35,031 nucleotides of DNA. It comes from Candidatus Bipolaricaulota bacterium (GTDB lineage: Bacteria > Bipolaricaulota > Bipolaricaulia > RBG-16-55-9). Positions 1 through 7,193 of the stretch are shown piece after piece. The notes beneath the pieces are model-generated. The model saw only the letters and a program-made list of their open reading frames with translations, was not told where the DNA came from and ran no database searches. The stretch covers positions 1 through 35,031 of the forward strand of contig JALSGO010000165.1 of NCBI GenBank assembly GCA_026982655.1. Direction: 5' to 3'. How positions within the stretch are numbered: the stretch's first letter is position 1; each line of letters opens with the position of its first letter. The translations under genes and the position numbers were made by a program.

Positions 1-1050
1 GCGGAGACCTCTTTTGATCTGCTCTTTCGAACACAAGAGGACACGGGCTGGGGCGGGAAGTACGAGCGCCTTGAACTCCAAGGGCCCCGCGGTCGGGTCC
101 TTTTGCACCTCCTCTCGTTCCGCCCTGAAGGGTTGGGTCTGCGGGCCGAGGTCGCGATCCCCCGCGGGGGGATCGGGACGCGCGCGGGCGTTCTCAATCT
201 TACCCGAGGGGCGGAGGCCCTCGTCGGGATCAACGCGAACTACTTCGACCCCCAAACGGGCCTTCCCATCGGGTTTTTGCTGAAAGACGTAAGGCCCTTG
301 GGCACGCCCTACGGGAGGCGGGCCACCTTGGGGATCGAGCTCGGGGGGATCTTACGCTTCCTCAACCCGCAGATCGCATTGCGCGTACGCACCCACCAGG
401 GGAGGATCCCGCTGGACGGGGTGAACCGCCCCGCGCTTCCGGACGGGCTTGTGGCGCGTACGCCCGAGTATCGCGGGCCGCTCGGGAGCTGGAAGGACGC
501 GCGGGTGCTGGCGCTGCGGGACGACCACGTCGTCTGGGTGGGGACGGGGACACAGGCCCTCGCCCGTGCAGGCTCCTTCCGGGAGGAGACGCTCTTGGTC
601 GCGCAGGGGGCGGCCCGGGCCCGCGTCTCCGGGCTGATCCCCGGCGACCCCGCCCGCGTCGACTTCGCGCTCACCCCCGACGTCTTGTTGTTGCGGGATG
701 CCCTCCAGGCCGGACCTCGATTGCTTCGGGAGGGCCGGATCGCCCTTGAGCCCTGGGAGGATTTCTCGGCGGAGCTGATCGAGAGCCCCGCGGCCCGCAG
801 CGCGATCGCCCTTCGGGAGGACGGGACCCTCCTCTTGGTGGTGGTCACCCGGGGGAACGGATCCGTGGGGATGAGCCTCCCGGAGCTGGCCGACTTCCTC
901 CGCTCGCAAGGGGCGGTCGAAGCGATGGCCTTCGACGGGGGCGGCTCCAGCTCGCTCGCCTTCTGGGACGGCGTCCGCGCCCGCTGGAGGTCGCTGGGGA
1001 GCACGACGGAGGTCCCCGTAGCCCTCGTCTTCCGGCCCCTCCCGCGCTAA
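1..1050 (+). CDS. Phosphodiester glycosidase (NAGPA-domain) family protein, 5' end outside the window
   Basis: The reading frame is open from base 1, so the gene begins upstream; the first internal ATG is at 103, but sequence before it (YERLEL..GRVLLHLLSF) already resembles the family's first strands. Seen: a GINANYF-like segment (VGINANYFDP) near 223-250 and the signature AFDGGGSSSL, with the Asp codon at 934, near the C-terminus. These are the hallmarks of the NAGPA/DUF2233 domain, which in characterised members hydrolyses sugar-1-phosphodiester links or acts on exopolysaccharide or peptidoglycan-linked sugars, usually outside the cytoplasm. The N-terminal export signal, if any, is off the window. 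murJ starts 9 bases after the stop, so the two are probably co-transcribed, and an envelope role is plausible. The family is well supported; the substrate is unknown. Confidence 0.8.
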   Translation, partial: AETSFDLLFRTQEDTGWGGKYERLELQGPRGRVLLHLLSFRPEGLGLRAEVAIPRGGIGTRAGVLNLTRGAEALVGINANYFDPQTGLPIGFLLKDVRPLGTPYGRRATLGIELGGILRFLNPQIALRVRTHQGRIPLDGVNRPALPDGLVARTPEYRGPLGSWKDARVLALRDDHVVWVGTGTQALARAGSFREETLLVAQGAARARVSGLIPGDPARVDFALTPDVLLLRDALQAGPRLLREGRIALEPWEDFSAELIESPAARSAIALREDGTLLLVVVTRGNGSVGMSLPELADFLRSQGAVEAMAFDGGGSSSLAFWDGVRARWRSLGSTTEVPVALVFRPLPR

Positions 1051-1059
1051 GCTCCCGCC

Positions 1060-2613
1060 GTGCTCCAAGGGGGACGGCTCCTGCAAAGCGCTCTGGTCAT
1101 CGCCGCGGCGACGGCCCTAAGCCGCCTGCTCGGCTTGGCCCGTGAGGTCGCCATCGCAAACCGCTTCGGCGCGGGCGCGGAGTACGACGCCTTCGTCGTC
1201 GCCTTCCTGCTGCCCCACATGCTGCGGATGCTCCTGGCCGAGGGGGCGCTCAGCACCGCGTTCGTCCCCCTGCTCACGGAGCGGTTGCAAAGGGGCAGGA
1301 GATGGGCCGAGCGCTTCGCCTCCAACGTGCTCACCGTCGCGCTCTTTGCGCTCCCCTTGGTCGTCGTCGCGGGCATCCTCTCGGCCCCCTACTACGTCCC
1401 CTTCCTGGCCGACGGCTTTTCCGCGCCGAAGCAGGCGCTCACGGTGCGCTTGGTGGGGATCACGTTTCCGTTTCTGGGGCTCATCGGGCTGGCCGCGGTG
1501 GTGATGGGGCTTCTGCTGGCCCACGAGCGCTTCCTCGCCCCGGCGCTTGCGCCCGTCTTCTTCAACGTGGGGCTCATCGTCGGGGCCCTGTGGCTCGCGC
1601 CCCATTTCAACCCCCCGGTGCTGGGGCTCGCCTGGGGGGTCCTCCTGGGCGGGATGATGCAGCTCCTCTTCCAGATCCCCTTTCTGCGGGGGATCTTTCG
1701 CTACCGGCCCCTCCTCGATTGGGGCGATGAGGGCCTCCGGCGGCTGGCGCTGCTCATGCTCCCCACGGTCGCGGGGCTCGTCGTCGTGGAGCTCAACCTC
1801 TTGGTGGACAACAAGCTTGCCTCCCGGCTGGGGGACGGGAGCATCGCCTCGCTGCAGTACGCCATCCGCCTCTTTCAGCTGCCCTTGGGACTGTTCGCCG
1901 TCGCGCTGGGGACGGCGCTCCTGCCGCAGCTCAGCCGCCACGCCGCCGCCCAAGACCCGAGGGCCTTCGGGGAGGACCTGCGCCGGGGGTTGAGGCTGGC
2001 GGCGTTCGTCCTCCTCCCGGCGGCGGTGGGGCTGATCGTGCTGGGAGAGCCCGTGATCGCCCTGCTCTTCGAGCACGGGCGCTTCACGCCCGAGGACACG
2101 GCCCGCACCCTCTACGTGCTCCGATTCCTGGCCCTGGGGCTCCTGGGATACGGCGCGACCCATCTGCTCACGCGGGCTTTCTACGCGCTTCAGGACACGC
2201 GCACGCCCGTAGTCGCCAGCGCGGTGGGCGTGGGAGTCAACATCGCGTTCGACCTGTTGCTCATAGGCCCCTTGGGAGTGGGGGGCTTGGCGTTGGCGAC
2301 GGCGCTCGCCGGGTTCGCCCAAGCCGCGGTGCTCGCGGTCCGACTCCGGCGCCGACTGCGGGAGCCCCTCTGGGCCCCCATCGTCCCGGAGGGGGCGAAG
2401 ATGGCCCTCGGCGCGCTCGTGATGGGGGGGATCGTCGGGGCCCTGGACGGGGGGCTTGCCCGACTCCACGCGGCGGAATGGACCCGCGTGGGGCTGGCCG
2501 TCCCGGTCGGGATAGCGAGCTACGGGGCGTTCGCGCTGCGGGCGAGGCTCCTGCCCGCCTCCCTTTGGGGGACCCGCAGAGGGAGTCGAGGGCCGAAAGG
2601 GGCTAACGACTAG
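1060..2613 (+). CDS. murJ: Lipid II flippase MurJ
   Basis: 517 residues, the usual MurJ/MVN length, starting at a GTG. The N-terminus carries the family block SRLLGLAREVAIANRFGAG followed by YDAFVVAFLLPHMLRMLLAEGALSTAFVPLL. This contains the conserved Arg and acidic residues lining the central cavity of MurJ. The rest is a run of about 14 hydrophobic helices. MurJ moves undecaprenyl-linked peptidoglycan precursor (lipid II) across the inner membrane for wall synthesis. It follows the glycosidase-like gene with a 9-base gap. Its TAG stop shares the palindrome CTAG with the stop of trxA on the other strand, so the two genes converge with a 4-base overlap and no room for a separate terminator. 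Confidence 0.93.
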   Translation: MLQGGRLLQSALVIAAATALSRLLGLAREVAIANRFGAGAEYDAFVVAFLLPHMLRMLLAEGALSTAFVPLLTERLQRGRRWAERFASNVLTVALFALPLVVVAGILSAPYYVPFLADGFSAPKQALTVRLVGITFPFLGLIGLAAVVMGLLLAHERFLAPALAPVFFNVGLIVGALWLAPHFNPPVLGLAWGVLLGGMMQLLFQIPFLRGIFRYRPLLDWGDEGLRRLALLMLPTVAGLVVVELNLLVDNKLASRLGDGSIASLQYAIRLFQLPLGLFAVALGTALLPQLSRHAAAQDPRAFGEDLRRGLRLAAFVLLPAAVGLIVLGEPVIALLFEHGRFTPEDTARTLYVLRFLALGLLGYGATHLLTRAFYALQDTRTPVVASAVGVGVNIAFDLLLIGPLGVGGLALATALAGFAQAAVLAVRLRRRLREPLWAPIVPEGAKMALGALVMGGIVGALDGGLARLHAAEWTRVGLAVPVGIASYGAFALRARLLPASLWGTRRGSRGPKGAND

Positions 2614-2948
2614 GAAGCCGTCGCGCTGAGGTGTTTCTCCAAATGCTGCAGGAGCTGGGCTTTGGGCATAAAGCCCACCAGGCGCTCGACCTCCTGGCCG
2701 TTTCGGAACAGGATCAGGGTGGGGATGCTCTGCACCCCGAATTTTGAACTGAGCTGCTCGTTCTGGTCCACGTCGAGCTTGGCCACCTTGAGGCGCCCGG
2801 AAAGCTCTTGGGCCAGCTCCTCCACGATGGGGGCCAGCGCCCGGCAGGGGCCGCACCAGTCGGCGTAGAAGTCGACCAGCACCGGGACGTCCGAATGCAA
2901 AACCTCTTTTTCGAAGTTCACCTCGTTTACCTGTACAACAGAGCTCAT
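2610..2948 (-). CDS. trxA: Thioredoxin
   Basis: 112 residues, normal thioredoxin size. The redox motif WCGPC is at residues 31-35, preceded by VLVDFYAD. The cis-Pro loop (SIPTLILF) and the FRNGQEV turn are present. It reduces protein disulfides in the cytoplasm, normally recharged by thioredoxin reductase, which is not in this window. The ATG at 2948 is preceded by a G-rich ribosome-binding site (AAGGGGGTAGG). A sigma-70-like promoter (2999-3027) lies about 45 bases upstream and faces away from the herA-like operon. The 3' end overlaps murJ by 4 bases, tail to tail. Confidence 0.95.
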   Translation of the reverse strand: MSSVVQVNEVNFEKEVLHSDVPVLVDFYADWCGPCRALAPIVEELAQELSGRLKVAKLDVDQNEQLSSKFGVQSIPTLILFRNGQEVERLVGFMPKAQLLQHLEKHLSATAS

Positions 2949-2998
2949 GACCTACCCCCTTGATCTCGTTCGATGCGGAATCCGTCGTCGCAGGGAGC

Positions 2999-3027
2999 AC
3001 TGTACAAGACGAAGAAGGCCTCTGCAA
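2999..3027 (-). promoter_or_regulatory. Predicted sigma-70 promoter of trxA
   Basis: On the minus strand, TTGCAG (3027-3022) and TACAGT (3004-2999) are separated by exactly 17 bases. Predicted start near 2992 gives a leader of about 45 nt before the trxA ATG. It is back to back with the herA-like promoter. Confidence 0.55.
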
Positions 3028-3037
3028 GCGTTCGCCG

Positions 3038-3066
3038 TTGGCGCTTCGTAGCCCTTGGAGTACAAT
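3038..3066 (+). promoter_or_regulatory. Predicted sigma-70 promoter of the herA-ROK-aldolase operon
   Basis: TTGGCG (3038-3043), 17-base spacer, TACAAT (3061-3066). Transcription would begin near 3073, about 16 bases before the chosen ATG at 3089. The upstream part of the open frame (2960-3088) therefore lies in or before the promoter, which supports the later start. Confidence 0.6.
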
Positions 3067-3088
3067 CCCTCCGAGGGAGGCCCGAGCG

Positions 3089-4879
3089 ATGGCGGACCCC
3101 ACCGAGTGGGAGATCGACGAGAAGCTCAAGGAGCTGGGGATCGTGGAGGACGCGCCCGCCCCCGCCCCTACCCCCTCCCCTTCGTCGCGGGAGGAGCCGA
3201 CCGAAGGCCGAGTACTCAAGCTCGATCCCGACGAGATCGGGCGGGTGGCCATCCGCGAGGAGCTCTTCGTCAGCACCGACGAGCACCGCATCGAGGTCTA
3301 CATCCCTGAGGAGCGGCGGGACGAGGTGGCCGTGGGGCAGTACGTGGTCATCCCGCTAGGGTATCGGGAGGAACTGCTCTTCGCTTATATAGAGAAGCTC
3401 TCGTATCTCAAGAGGGACGCCGTGGACGACATGAGCGAGGTCCACGTGCTGTTGGGGGCCGACCGCGTCGGCGAGGACGAGTACATCGAGCTGGCGACCC
3501 TCGAGCCCCTCTCGCTCATCACCCCCGACGGGAAGTCCGTGGAGGTGCGCTACATCCCGAAGCCCAACTCGCGCGTGCGGCGGGTCCGCAGCAAGGACGA
3601 GGTGATCACGGGGCTCGACCTCCCGGAGCGCGGGCTCTTCCTGGGGTGGGTGGCCGTAAACGGCGAGCCGATCACCTTTCAGGGGGATCTCAAGGTGCCC
3701 TACTACCTCATCAACGACGCGGAGAAGACGGGCGATCCCCTGATCTTCACCCACGTCTTGATCGCAGGCATGAGCGGGCGGGGCAAGACCCACGTCGCCA
3801 AGAACTTCCTGCGGCAGGTGGTGGGATCCGAGTATCTGTTGGAACGCCGCGGCGGGGAGGTACGCAAGCCCTGCATTGTGATCATCGACCCGGACGACGA
3901 GTACTGGGGCCTGCGGGACGACCCCATGACCTCTCCTCCCGCCCAGGACCGGGAGGAACTGCTGGGGGTAGGAGGACAGTACGGCGGGATCGGCGATAAA
4001 CTCACGGTCTTCGCCGCGGTGGAGCGGGGGCACCGCTACCGCGGCTGCGACGCGTACACCGAGTTTACGATCCCCTTCGAACTGGTGCGCGACTTCCCTT
4101 ACTTGATCGCGGGCGGGGAGCTGAACGAAACCCAATACGTCGCGCTGGAGCGTTTGGTGCGCGACTTCTTCCGGCGGACGCCCGAGAAGGACTGGACGTA
4201 CCAGCAATTCCAGCGCTTCCTCGAGGACGACGGGGAGATGCAGCCCTATCTCCAGAGCGGAGCCGTCCACGAGGCCACGCTGGGCGCGATCCGCCGCCGC
4301 GTGCTGCGGGGTCCCTTCGAGGGGATCTTCGACCAGGGGGCCAACCCGCTCACCCAACTGTACGAGGCCGTCTTCCGCGAGGACGGCGTGAGCGTCTTCC
4401 CCACCAACCACCTAAGTGCCGAGGGGGAGCGCGTGGTGGTGCTGGCGATTTTGTCCATGATCGCGGACGCCAAGACCAAGGCCGTGGGCACCGAATGGGG
4501 GCGGCGGATCGCCCGCTATCCCCTGATCTTAGCCGTGGACGAGGCGCACAACTTCCTGACGAGGGCGGAGACCCAGCAGGCGCGCGCGATCGTGCAGAAG
4601 TTCGTCGCCGCGGCCAAGCAGGGGCGCAAGAACCGCCTGGGGCTGGTGCTGATCACCCAGAACCCCCAAGACGTCCACGACGAGGTGCTCTCCCAGATCA
4701 GCACCCGGATTCTATTGGGGATGGAGCAGGCGATGGCCGAGCGGGCCGGGGCCCCCAAGCACTTCCAGCGCGCGCTCCCCTACTTCGAGAAGGGGCGCAT
4801 GGTCGTCCACTCGCCGGACAACTCGAAGCCCCTCGAGGTTCGGGGATTAGAGTTCTGCGTCGTCCGCCACGGGAGATGA
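3089..4879 (+). CDS. HerA-like hexameric DNA-translocase ATPase (DUF87)
   Basis: 596 residues from the ATG at 3089, which has GGGAGG upstream and lies just after a predicted promoter. Residues 1-40 are acidic with an Ala/Pro stretch (21-33). Residues 41-100 fit a HAS-barrel (GRVAIREELFVSTDE.. GQYVVIPL). Then come Walker A GMSGRGKT (227-234), Walker B LILAVDEAH (479-487), a sensor-like LVLITQNPQDV (519-529) and a candidate arginine finger in ISTRILLG (Arg540). HerA-type ATPases form hexamers that pump DNA; in archaea they work with the NurA nuclease in end resection, and bacterial relatives often have defence or repair roles. No NurA-like gene is adjacent. The ATGA at 4876-4879 overlaps the next gene, so it heads an operon with a sugar kinase and an aldolase. 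Confidence 0.85.
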   Translation: MADPTEWEIDEKLKELGIVEDAPAPAPTPSPSSREEPTEGRVLKLDPDEIGRVAIREELFVSTDEHRIEVYIPEERRDEVAVGQYVVIPLGYREELLFAYIEKLSYLKRDAVDDMSEVHVLLGADRVGEDEYIELATLEPLSLITPDGKSVEVRYIPKPNSRVRRVRSKDEVITGLDLPERGLFLGWVAVNGEPITFQGDLKVPYYLINDAEKTGDPLIFTHVLIAGMSGRGKTHVAKNFLRQVVGSEYLLERRGGEVRKPCIVIIDPDDEYWGLRDDPMTSPPAQDREELLGVGGQYGGIGDKLTVFAAVERGHRYRGCDAYTEFTIPFELVRDFPYLIAGGELNETQYVALERLVRDFFRRTPEKDWTYQQFQRFLEDDGEMQPYLQSGAVHEATLGAIRRRVLRGPFEGIFDQGANPLTQLYEAVFREDGVSVFPTNHLSAEGERVVVLAILSMIADAKTKAVGTEWGRRIARYPLILAVDEAHNFLTRAETQQARAIVQKFVAAAKQGRKNRLGLVLITQNPQDVHDEVLSQISTRILLGMEQAMAERAGAPKHFQRALPYFEKGRMVVHSPDNSKPLEVRGLEFCVVRHGR

Positions 4880-5802
4880 GCCGGACCCAGTACACAATCG
4901 GGATCGACGTCGGGGGCACCCGCACCCGGGTGGGGCTCTGCGATGCCGAGGGGAGCCTGATAGCGCAGCGCAAGCTCCGCACGCTCCCGGAGCCCGAGGC
5001 GATGCTCCCCCAGATCGTGGGGGCGATCCAAGAGTGTTTGGGAGAGCAGGGCGTAAGTTGGGACGACTTGGTGGGAATCGGCCTCTCCGTGGCGGGAACC
5101 GTTCACGTGGGGACGGAGCGCGTGGGGAAGGCCCCCAATCTCCCCCAATGGGAGGGCTTCGCGCCCGGGGAGGCCCTTCAAGCACTTCTCCGAGATCAGG
5201 GTGTGAGGGACGATCTGCCCGTGGTGGTGGACAACGACGCGAACGCGGCGGCCTGGGGGATCGCCCGCTGGGAAGCTCCTCAGCTCGAGAACCTCGTGTA
5301 CGTCACCATCAGCACGGGGATCGGGGGCGGGATCGTCATCGGGCGGAAGCTCTATCACGGGGGCGGGGGGAGCGCCGCGGAGGTGGGGCACATGATCCTT
5401 AAGCCGGGCGGACCCCGCTGCCCATGCGGAAAGCTCGGCTGCTGGGAGGCCCTCGCCTCCGGGACGGCCATCGCCCGAGAAGGCCGCGCCCGCTTAGGGG
5501 ACCCTCAGATCACGACCCCGCAGGTCTTCCAGCTTGCTCATGAGGGCAATCGAGAAGCCCAGAAGATCCTCGACGAGGTGGCCGAGTATTTGGGCCTCGG
5601 CTTCGCCAACTTGACGGAGCTCCTCGACCCGGAGACGATCTTCTTAGGCGGAGGGGTCATGAACGAGTGGGAGCAGCTTCAGACCCCGGCGTTAGCCTCC
5701 TACGGGCGAAACGCCCGCTGGCGGGTCCCGATCCGGAGCACCCGGCTGGGGGACGAGGTCGGGTTGTTAGGGGCCGCGGCCCTCGTGGGGGATCGAGACT
5801 GA
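4876..5802 (+). CDS. ROK-family sugar kinase (glucokinase-like)
   Basis: 308 residues, typical ROK length. The ATP phosphate loop DVGGTRTRVG is at 11-20, with the catalytic Asp in VVDNDANAAAWG (Asp121 region) and the glycine-rich STGIGGGIV at 146-154. The ROK zinc motif has His172 with Cys182, Cys184 and Cys189 (CPCGKLGCWE). ROK kinases phosphorylate glucose, fructose, mannose or N-acetyl amino sugars in the cytoplasm; glucokinase is the commonest bacterial activity, but specificity cannot be read from sequence. The ATG overlaps the stop of the herA-like gene (ATGA), indicating translational coupling. The aldolase gene follows after 22 bases, so a hexose-phosphate role is likely. There is no N-terminal DNA-binding domain, so this is not a ROK repressor. 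Confidence 0.9.
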   Translation: MSRTQYTIGIDVGGTRTRVGLCDAEGSLIAQRKLRTLPEPEAMLPQIVGAIQECLGEQGVSWDDLVGIGLSVAGTVHVGTERVGKAPNLPQWEGFAPGEALQALLRDQGVRDDLPVVVDNDANAAAWGIARWEAPQLENLVYVTISTGIGGGIVIGRKLYHGGGGSAAEVGHMILKPGGPRCPCGKLGCWEALASGTAIAREGRARLGDPQITTPQVFQLAHEGNREAQKILDEVAEYLGLGFANLTELLDPETIFLGGGVMNEWEQLQTPALASYGRNARWRVPIRSTRLGDEVGLLGAAALVGDRD

Positions 5803-5824
5803 CCTCTCAGAAAGGAGCCGAGCG

Positions 5825-6853
5825 ATGCCGTTCGGAGACGGAGCGCAGCTTCGGGACGTCTATCGGCGCATGAAACGGGAAGGCTACGCCTTCATCGCGA
5901 GCAACGTCGCCGAGCCCAACGTGCTCTTGGGGCTCTTGGAGGGCGCGGAGGCCTCCCGAGCCGACCTGCTGGTGCAAATCAGCTACGGGGCCATGGGGTT
6001 TGCGGGAGCCGGGGACGCCTGGGCCGGACTTCGGGCCCTCTCGTCGTACCTTCGGGCGGTGAGCGAGTGCTACTCCATCGGGATCTTCCTCAACCTCGAC
6101 CACCAGCAGGAAAAACACCTTGACCTCGTCGAGAGGGCGATCGCTGCCCGGATTCCCAGCTCGATCATGATCGACGCCTCCCACGAGCCCTTCGAGCGCA
6201 ACGTCGCGATCACCCGCAAGGTCGTCGAGATGGCCCACCCTCGGGGCATTCTGGTGGAGGGGGAGCTGGGGATCATCAAGGGGGCCGAGGAGGACGTCGT
6301 CTCCGACGAGGCCTTCTACACCGACCCCGACGACGCGGTGGAGTTCGTCGAGCGTACGGGGGTAGATCTGTTAGCGATCTCCATCGGGACGGAGCACGGC
6401 GTAAGCAAAGGGAGAACGCTCACGCTGCGCCTGGACCTCGCCCGGCGGGTGAACGAGGCCTTGCGGGAAGCCGGGTACGACATCCCCTTGGTGATCCACG
6501 GCTCCTCGGGCCTCTCCACGGAGCAGCTCCGCGAGCTGATCCGCTGCGGGGTCTGCAAGATCAACCGCGACACCTTCTATCAGTATTTGTACACCTGCAC
6601 GGCCTACGACTTCTATCGTCAGCGACACGAGTCGATCGTGCCCCCCGAGGGCGTCCGCTTTGACCCGGAGACGTTCGAGTCCTCTAACGATTGGACCCCC
6701 GACAAGAAGGCCTTCGACCCGCGCGCCGTGGGCAAGGAGATCCAAAGAGCCGTCAAGGAAGCGCTTATGCGCTTCAACGAGGAGATCGGCAGCGCGGGCC
6801 GGAGCCTCTTCGCTTCGGGCTCGGGCTCGGGCTCGGGTTCGAGCCCGAGTTAA
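5825..6853 (+). CDS. Class II fructose-bisphosphate aldolase family protein
   Basis: 342 residues. Class II aldolase features in order: catalytic Asp92 with zinc ligand His93 (NLDHQQ), IDASHEPFERN (117-126), Glu145 (VEGELG), zinc ligand His191 (GTEHG), zinc ligand His225 (VIHGSSGL), and the phosphate-binding CGVCKINRDT. The family catalyses reversible cleavage of fructose- or tagatose-1,6-bisphosphate to dihydroxyacetone phosphate and an aldehyde; fructose-bisphosphate is likeliest beside a hexokinase-type gene. The ATG has AAAGGAG upstream. The C-terminus is odd: the last 12 residues are a Ser-Gly tail encoded by hexamer repeats that also form a hairpin. The stop shares the palindrome TTAA with the convergent small gene downstream. 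Confidence 0.88.
   Translation: MPFGDGAQLRDVYRRMKREGYAFIASNVAEPNVLLGLLEGAEASRADLLVQISYGAMGFAGAGDAWAGLRALSSYLRAVSECYSIGIFLNLDHQQEKHLDLVERAIAARIPSSIMIDASHEPFERNVAITRKVVEMAHPRGILVEGELGIIKGAEEDVVSDEAFYTDPDDAVEFVERTGVDLLAISIGTEHGVSKGRTLTLRLDLARRVNEALREAGYDIPLVIHGSSGLSTEQLRELIRCGVCKINRDTFYQYLYTCTAYDFYRQRHESIVPPEGVRFDPETFESSNDWTPDKKAFDPRAVGKEIQRAVKEALMRFNEEIGSAGRSLFASGSGSGSGSSPS
6815..6849 (+). repeat. Hexamer repeat TCGGGC and hairpin at the aldolase 3' end
   Basis: TCGGGC occurs three times, then TCGGGT (6815-6838), in frame and encoding Ser-Gly pairs. Overlapping it, the 10-base arm CTCGGGCTCG (6826-6835) pairs perfectly with CGAGCCCGAG (6840-6849) across a 4-base loop, ending two bases before the stop codon. 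There is no following T-run, so it is not a standard terminator. It could be a stability hairpin for the operon mRNA. Confidence 0.8.
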
Positions 6854-7038
6854 TCCTCCGCCTCCTTGACGGCCTCCTTGAGGTCGTGGAGGGTGCGCCC
6901 CAGCCGCCCGACGACGTCGTCGAACGTCTCGTAGTCCATCTCCTCTAAAAGCCCTTCGAGCTCCTCGTGGTAGTCCATGAGGTCGTCGATGAGGGGGTTG
7001 ATCTTCTCGATCAGCTCCTTCTTCGTGACGTATGCCAT
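6850..7038 (-). CDS. Small acidic helical protein of unknown function
   Basis: 62 residues from the ATG at 7038, preceded by AGGAGGGATG; the longer open frame upstream (to 7116) has no ribosome-binding site and is rejected. The protein is rich in Glu and Asp, has no hydrophobic or cysteine-rich segment, and reads as two helices (residues 6-33 and 37-61) that could form a coiled-coil hairpin. I do not recognise the family. A near-consensus promoter lies upstream, so it is probably a separately and possibly strongly expressed gene. It converges with the aldolase gene, sharing a TTAA stop palindrome. Confidence 0.65.
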   Translation of the reverse strand: MAYVTKKELIEKINPLIDDLMDYHEELEGLLEEMDYETFDDVVGRLGRTLHDLKEAVKEAED

Positions 7039-7118
7039 TCGAACATCCCTCCTCCTGCAAGTTTTACGGTAGCGAGGAAAGGGGTGCCTTGCTCTTTGAA
7101 GAAGGGTATGTCTCAAGG

Positions 7119-7147
7119 ATTGTAGAAGAACACCCCCAAAAGGTCAA
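7119..7147 (-). promoter_or_regulatory. Predicted strong sigma-70 promoter of the 62-residue gene
   Basis: TTGACC (7147-7142), a 17-base spacer and TACAAT (7124-7119) on the minus strand. Predicted start near 7112 gives a leader of about 74 nt with AGGAGG just before the ATG. Confidence 0.65.
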
Positions 7148-7193
7148 GCACAAAAGCCGATGTCGCTTGTGGGATGACGCAACGACCTATCGC

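Noticed and set aside
1117-3291. Long minus-strand open frame (724 residues) across murJ and trxA
   Set aside because: It is antisense to murJ and trxA, is low-complexity (Gly/Arg/Pro/Glu-rich) and is explained by high G+C content.
4495-4875. Upstream extension of the ROK kinase frame
   Set aside because: It overlaps the 3' part of the herA-like gene in another frame; the kinase fold starts at the ATG at 4876.
6826-6850. GGTTCGAGCCC resembles a tRNA T-arm
   Set aside because: It lies inside the in-frame hexamer tail of the aldolase gene; there is no acceptor stem, D-arm or anticodon arm upstream.
6826-6860. Intrinsic terminator for the herA-ROK-aldolase operon
   Set aside because: The stem is strong but no T-run follows on the plus strand; kept only as a hairpin.
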